From CAVQCA01 sp963710815 (GTDB lineage Bacteria > Pseudomonadota > Gammaproteobacteria > UBA9214): a stretch of DNA of 64,000 nt. Position 1 is the stretch's first letter. Each line of letters begins with the position of its first letter. Position numbers and translations under genes: made by a program. Below the pieces are notes generated by a model. That model did not search any database. It saw only the letters and a program-made list of their open reading frames with translations, and was not told the DNA's origin. Positions 60,704 to 64,000 of this stretch are shown piece after piece. The stretch spans positions 39,944 through 103,943 of the forward strand of contig CAVQCA010000084.1 of NCBI GenBank assembly GCA_963710815.1, written 5' to 3'.

Positions 60704-62119
60704 CTATTCCCTGCTTGCGACCTGTACGCTTCGTATGGCATCGAGCATGCCGATCAGTGAAGACGCTTTTTGTTTGAAGTCGGCAAGACTGGCACTGTTC
60801 AGCGGTTCCGCACCAGGCAGCTTTACCGTGAGGGGGTTATGGTGTACGCCGTTGATCCGGAATTCATAGTGCAGGTGAGGCCCGGTGGCCAGGCCTGTCA
60901 TACCCACATAGCCGATAACCTGGCCCTGCTTCACCCGGCTCCCGATACCGAGACCTCCCTTGAATCTCGATAGATGTCCGTACAGGGTACTGTACTTGTT
61001 CCCGTGCTGGACAATGATGACATTTCCATACCCGCCTTTCTTCCCGCGGAAAACAATTTTGCCGTTACCGGTCACCTTGACGGGCGTACCTATTGGCGCC
61101 GCATAGTCCACCCCCTTGTGGGCGCGTATGCGATGCAGGATCGGGTGCATTCGACCCAGGCTGAAGCCTGAGCTGATTCGGGTGTATGCCACCGGAGTGC
61201 GCAGGAACGCCTTGCGCATATTCCTGCCGTCAGGGGAATAGTATTCCGCATCGCCGGAGTTATCCGTATAGCGTACCGCCTGGTATACCTTGCCCTGATT
61301 GATGAAGGTGGCGGCAAGGATATTCCCCTCACCGACTTTTTCACCGTCAAGATACAATTCATCATAGAGTACAATGAATTTATCACCCTTGCGGATATCG
61401 AGCGCAAAATCGATATCCCAGCCAAAAATACTGGCCAGTTCCATGGTCAATTTGTCGGGCAGGCCGGCTTTCTGTGCCGCAAGAAACAGGGAACTGCCGA
61501 TAATCACGCTGGTGTTCGTGATGTGCCGTTCCGGCGTGCGGTAAGTGGACGCAATCTCGAAGCCGTCTCCCGCGCGACGAACTTCCAGCAGGTTGAGTTT
61601 GTCAATCTGGTAGTCGAGTTTGATCAGTCCGGTGTCACTGCTGGTCAGTAGCCGCAGGGTCTGGCCAGGATGGATCCTGGTGAAATTGTGCGCCGCACCT
61701 CCAAGGCTCAGAATTTGATGCAGCTGCCGAGGCGGAATTCCCTGGCTGGAAAATATATCAGCCAGATTGTCACCGGACTTGATTTTGATGGTATGCCATT
61801 TTTCGTCGACGTTATTTGCGGAGGGTTCTGATACTTCACCGGCGTTTGCCGCGGTGACTTCCTGGCCGGTTACGGGGCCGGTGATACCGATGTCTTCGCG
61901 GGCCCTGTCTCCCTTATATTTCTCGATACCGGCGAGTGGCAGTGGTTGTTTGCGTGTGGCTCCCGCCTGTTTGGGGTTGACGCCCAGCAATACGAGGGTC
62001 GTGAATATGACCAGGAAGCTTATGAACAGCCAGTAGACCGGCCGTAGGGCGCCATGGCGCGCGCCCGGCAGGCTTAACCATGATACGAGGTTATGGCGAC
62101 TGAGGATCTGGTGGCTCAC
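60704..62119 (-). CDS. Peptidoglycan DD-metallopeptidase, M23 family, with LysM-like domain
   Basis: The 471-residue protein has an N-terminal membrane anchor (YWLFISFLVIFTTLVLLGV, about residues 29-47) and a LysM/OapA-like segment (WHTIKIKSGDNLADIFSSQGIPPRQLHQILSLGG, about 107-140). A middle domain (residues 150-310) is followed by the M23 lysostaphin-like domain: RAHKGVDYAAPIGTPV with the H-x3-D ligands, and GLATGPHLHYEFRING with the H-x-H site. Such MepM-like enzymes cut cell-wall cross-links. In Pseudomonas the same gene precedes tyrS. It is divergent from tyrS here. Confidence 0.94.
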   Translation of the reverse strand: MSHQILSRHNLVSWLSLPGARHGALRPVYWLFISFLVIFTTLVLLGVNPKQAGATRKQPLPLAGIEKYKGDRAREDIGITGPVTGQEVTAANAGEVSEPSANNVDEKWHTIKIKSGDNLADIFSSQGIPPRQLHQILSLGGAAHNFTRIHPGQTLRLLTSSDTGLIKLDYQIDKLNLLEVRRAGDGFEIASTYRTPERHITNTSVIIGSSLFLAAQKAGLPDKLTMELASIFGWDIDFALDIRKGDKFIVLYDELYLDGEKVGEGNILAATFINQGKVYQAVRYTDNSGDAEYYSPDGRNMRKAFLRTPVAYTRISSGFSLGRMHPILHRIRAHKGVDYAAPIGTPVKVTGNGKIVFRGKKGGYGNVIIVQHGNKYSTLYGHLSRFKGGLGIGSRVKQGQVIGYVGMTGLATGPHLHYEFRINGVHHNPLTVKLPGAEPLNSASLADFKQKASSLIGMLDAIRSVQVASRE

Positions 62120-62312
62120 TCTGCATCCTGATTGAATTTCGGCCTAAACTAGCGATTGTACGACACCCGGTCAACTCTTTTGTCTGCCCGGTGTACTGAC
62201 GCCGGACCGCACGTCCGGCTGGTGTGCGGGCGTTCACGACCGTGATGTGAATTGAGTCGACTATCATTGTGATAATCTTTAGGCCTGTATCAAAAAACGG
62301 GACGCGCATCAC

Positions 62313-63509
62313 ATGACATTTTCAGATGAACTCGGGCGGCTGAGACGCGGTGTCGAGGAAATCCTGGTCGAGGCTGAGCTGGTCGAGCGGTTCAAGGAAG
62401 GCCGGCGGCTGCGTGTCAAGGCCGGATTTGATCCGACAGCGCCTGATCTGCATCTTGGGCATACCGTGCTGATAAACAAGCTCCGGCAGTTCCAGGAACT
62501 GGGCCATGAGGTGATGTTTCTGATCGGTGACTTTACCGGCATGATCGGCGACCCGACCGGGAAGAACGTGACGCGCAAACCGCTGACGCGTGAAGAAGTG
62601 CTGGAGAACGCGGCGACTTATGAACACCAGATCTACAAGATCCTGGATCCGGAAAAGACCACGGTGTTGTTCAATTCGCAGTGGATGGCGGAGATGAATG
62701 CGGCCGATCTTGTCCAGGTGGCAGCGAAGTATACGGTGGCCCGCATGCTGGAGCGGGATGATTTCAACAAGCGCTATAACAGCGGCCAGCCGATTGCCGT
62801 TCACGAGTTTCTCTACCCGCTGATCCAGGGATACGATTCCGTGGCCATGAAAGCGGATGTCGAGCTGGGCGGAACTGATCAGAAGTTCAATCTTCTCGTA
62901 GGGCGTGAGCTGCAGAAACACTACGGCCAGAAACCGCAGGTAATCATGACCCTGCCGATACTCGAGGGGCTGGATGGTGTACAGAAGATGTCCAAGTCGC
63001 TGGGAAACTACATTGGTATCAGCGAACCGCCGGAAACAATGTTTGGCAAGTTGATGTCGATCTCGGATGACTTGATGTGGCGCTACTTCGAGCTGCTGAG
63101 TTTCCGTTCATCTCAGGATATAGAAGGGCTGAAACAGGGTGTATTACAAGGTGTTAATCCGAGAGATGTGAAGTTCCAGCTGGGACAGGAAATCGTTGCC
63201 CGTTTTCATGACCGGGCGGCGGCAGAAGCGGCGCAGGCCAGTTTCGTGGCCCGCTTCCAGAAAGGCATCTTGCCCGAGGAGATGCCGGAGGTCGTGCTCC
63301 AGAGTGAAGGTGAGGGCCTGGCGATCGCGAGTGCCCTGAAAGGGGCGGGTCTTACGGGAAGCACCTCGGAGGCCTTGCGCATGATCCAGCAGGGGGCGGT
63401 GCGTATAGATGGCGAGCGCGTGAGCGACAGGAGTCTGCGTGTACCGGCCGGCGGTACCCGCGTGTTTCAGGTGGGCAAGCGCCGTTTTGCCAGAGTCACC
63501 GTGAACTGA
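62313..63509 (+). CDS. tyrS: Tyrosyl-tRNA synthetase
   Basis: The 398-residue class I synthetase (TyrRS-Z-like length) has the HIGH-type motif PDLHLGHTVLINKLRQF, the second motif KMSKSLGNYIG, tyrosine-binding MKADVELGGTDQKFNLLVGREL, and a C-terminal S4 RNA-binding domain (GLTGSTSEALRMIQQGAVRIDGERVSD). It charges tRNA-Tyr. In Pseudomonas an rRNA operon follows; the 490 bases seen here after tyrS contain repeats only and no rRNA start. Confidence 0.97.
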   Translation: MTFSDELGRLRRGVEEILVEAELVERFKEGRRLRVKAGFDPTAPDLHLGHTVLINKLRQFQELGHEVMFLIGDFTGMIGDPTGKNVTRKPLTREEVLENAATYEHQIYKILDPEKTTVLFNSQWMAEMNAADLVQVAAKYTVARMLERDDFNKRYNSGQPIAVHEFLYPLIQGYDSVAMKADVELGGTDQKFNLLVGRELQKHYGQKPQVIMTLPILEGLDGVQKMSKSLGNYIGISEPPETMFGKLMSISDDLMWRYFELLSFRSSQDIEGLKQGVLQGVNPRDVKFQLGQEIVARFHDRAAAEAAQASFVARFQKGILPEEMPEVVLQSEGEGLAIASALKGAGLTGSTSEALRMIQQGAVRIDGERVSDRSLRVPAGGTRVFQVGKRRFARVTVN

Positions 63510-63546
63510 AACAGCTCCGTTTTGAGCCAGGAATTAACCTACTGAT

Positions 63547-63689
63547 GAATGGCACTAAGTTAAGGTCCAAGCCCGATAAATAGCCACGGAAGCACACGGA
63601 AAGATACGGAAAGAAGAGCCTGTATTCCGTGTTTTTCCGTGTGATTCCGTGGCCATAGGGGTGTGATCAGGCTTAACTTGATGCTATTC
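63547..63689. mobile_element. MITE-like element (copy 4), 143 bp with 11-bp target duplication
   Basis: The ends gaatggcactaagttaag and cttaacttgatgctattc are inverted and flanked by an exact 11-bp repeat aacctactgat (63536-63546 and 63690-63700). Interior: caagcccgataaatag, then the CACGGAA palindrome (63584-63657), then ataggggtgtgatcagg. Same length as copy 3. Confidence 0.93.
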
Positions 63690-63810
63690 AACCTACTGAT
63701 AATTAAGGATTCTCACGCTACCTTCCTGGTTAAACCGGGCCGGCGCACGAACCCGATGCGTCAACCTGGTGACATTCCCCGGGCGACCCATGCATGGTCT
63801 ATACTAACTA

Positions 63811-63941
63811 GTGTCCGCCCATAAACACCGTATTCACCGCAGAGACGCAAAGGACGCAGAGAAATTCTCCAGTGAAAACAATGAAATACTTTGCGCTCTT
63901 TGCGGCTTTGCGGTGAGTTAGTTTCTTTATGGACGAATACT
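63811..63941. repeat. GCAAAG-family palindrome with outer inverted ends, downstream of tyrS
   Basis: The outer ends gtgtccgcccataaa and tttatggacgaatac are inverted copies with few mismatches. Inside, tcaccgcagagacgcaaag is mirrored by ctttgcggctttgcggtga. Candidate 5-bp flanks (actag at 63808-63812 and 63938-63942) would fit a short target duplication but could be chance. The remaining bases to 64000 show no gene. Confidence 0.75.
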
Positions 63942-64000
63942 AGGTAGAACACCTGTCCGGGGCGCGGTAGCGCGTGGTTTCAAAGGGTTGCAAGTCACAG

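Noticed and set aside
63700..64000. Start of a 16S rRNA gene after tyrS
   Set aside because: Expected from Pseudomonas gene order, but no 16S 5' sequence is recognisable up to 64000; it may lie just beyond.

Overview
The window reads as chromosome of a gammaproteobacterium, probably a free-living member of the Chromatiales or a related sulfur-oxidiser-like lineage. The gene order is the argument. aroQ-accB-accC-prmA-(zinc-ribbon DUF3426)-dusB-fis-purH-purD, rho-trxA/rhlB, HAD-rppH-ptsP and argC-DUF6776-erpA-M23-tyrS are all blocks known from Pseudomonas-like gammaproteobacteria. The exact genus cannot be fixed from the sequence alone. About 52 intact or nearly intact protein genes, one edge-truncated gene, one frameshifted gene and two decayed genes can be supported. 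No tRNA, rRNA or CRISPR array was seen.

Layout. 1-3187: minus-strand exopolysaccharide export genes (SLBB/Wza-like, outer-membrane barrel, Wzz-like at the left edge). 3275-3987: an internally deleted IS4-family element with perfect inverted repeats and an 11-bp target duplication. 4060-5591: a FadL-type porin. 6202-9745: two secreted proteins (one intact with three repeats, one decayed by frameshifts) that share an unusual Cys- and Trp-rich C-terminal tail. 10319-21992: housekeeping genes for shikimate, fatty-acid and purine synthesis, then lemA and an M48 protease. 22295-25708: rho, trxA and divergent rhlB. 25733-31748: type II secretion gspC-D-E-F. 31920-40588: cpdA, argA, a GGDEF/EAL protein, ilvD, an SH3 protein, a thioredoxin and ampD. 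40598-48040: a vitamin B12 salvage locus (cobC-like, btuF, adenosyltransferase, tonB, btuB with a cobalamin riboswitch, frameshifted btuD, btuC). 48053-57976: HAD phosphatase, rppH, ptsP, an A-type Fe-S protein with an overlapping ATP-grasp gene, yggX, a TlpA-like protein, DUF4126, a HerA-like ATPase and folE. 58162-63509: argC, DUF6776, erpA, an M23 peptidase and tyrS.

The most unusual content is between the genes. Several dispersed repeat families occur there and are nested in one another: (i) a palindrome built from CACGGAA / TTCCGTG units; (ii) arrays of a GTGAGAA-type heptamer that flank those palindromes, begin at or within a few bases of stop codons, and in three genes supply the stop codon; (iii) palindromes of GCAAAGACGCAAAG type; (iv) 143-bp MITE-like elements whose ends match the IS4-family remnant, with 10-11 bp target duplications, and whose interior is the CACGGAA palindrome. 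The link between the IS4-type ends and the CACGGAA core, and the strict placement of the larger composite at gene 3' ends, are the observations most worth following up.
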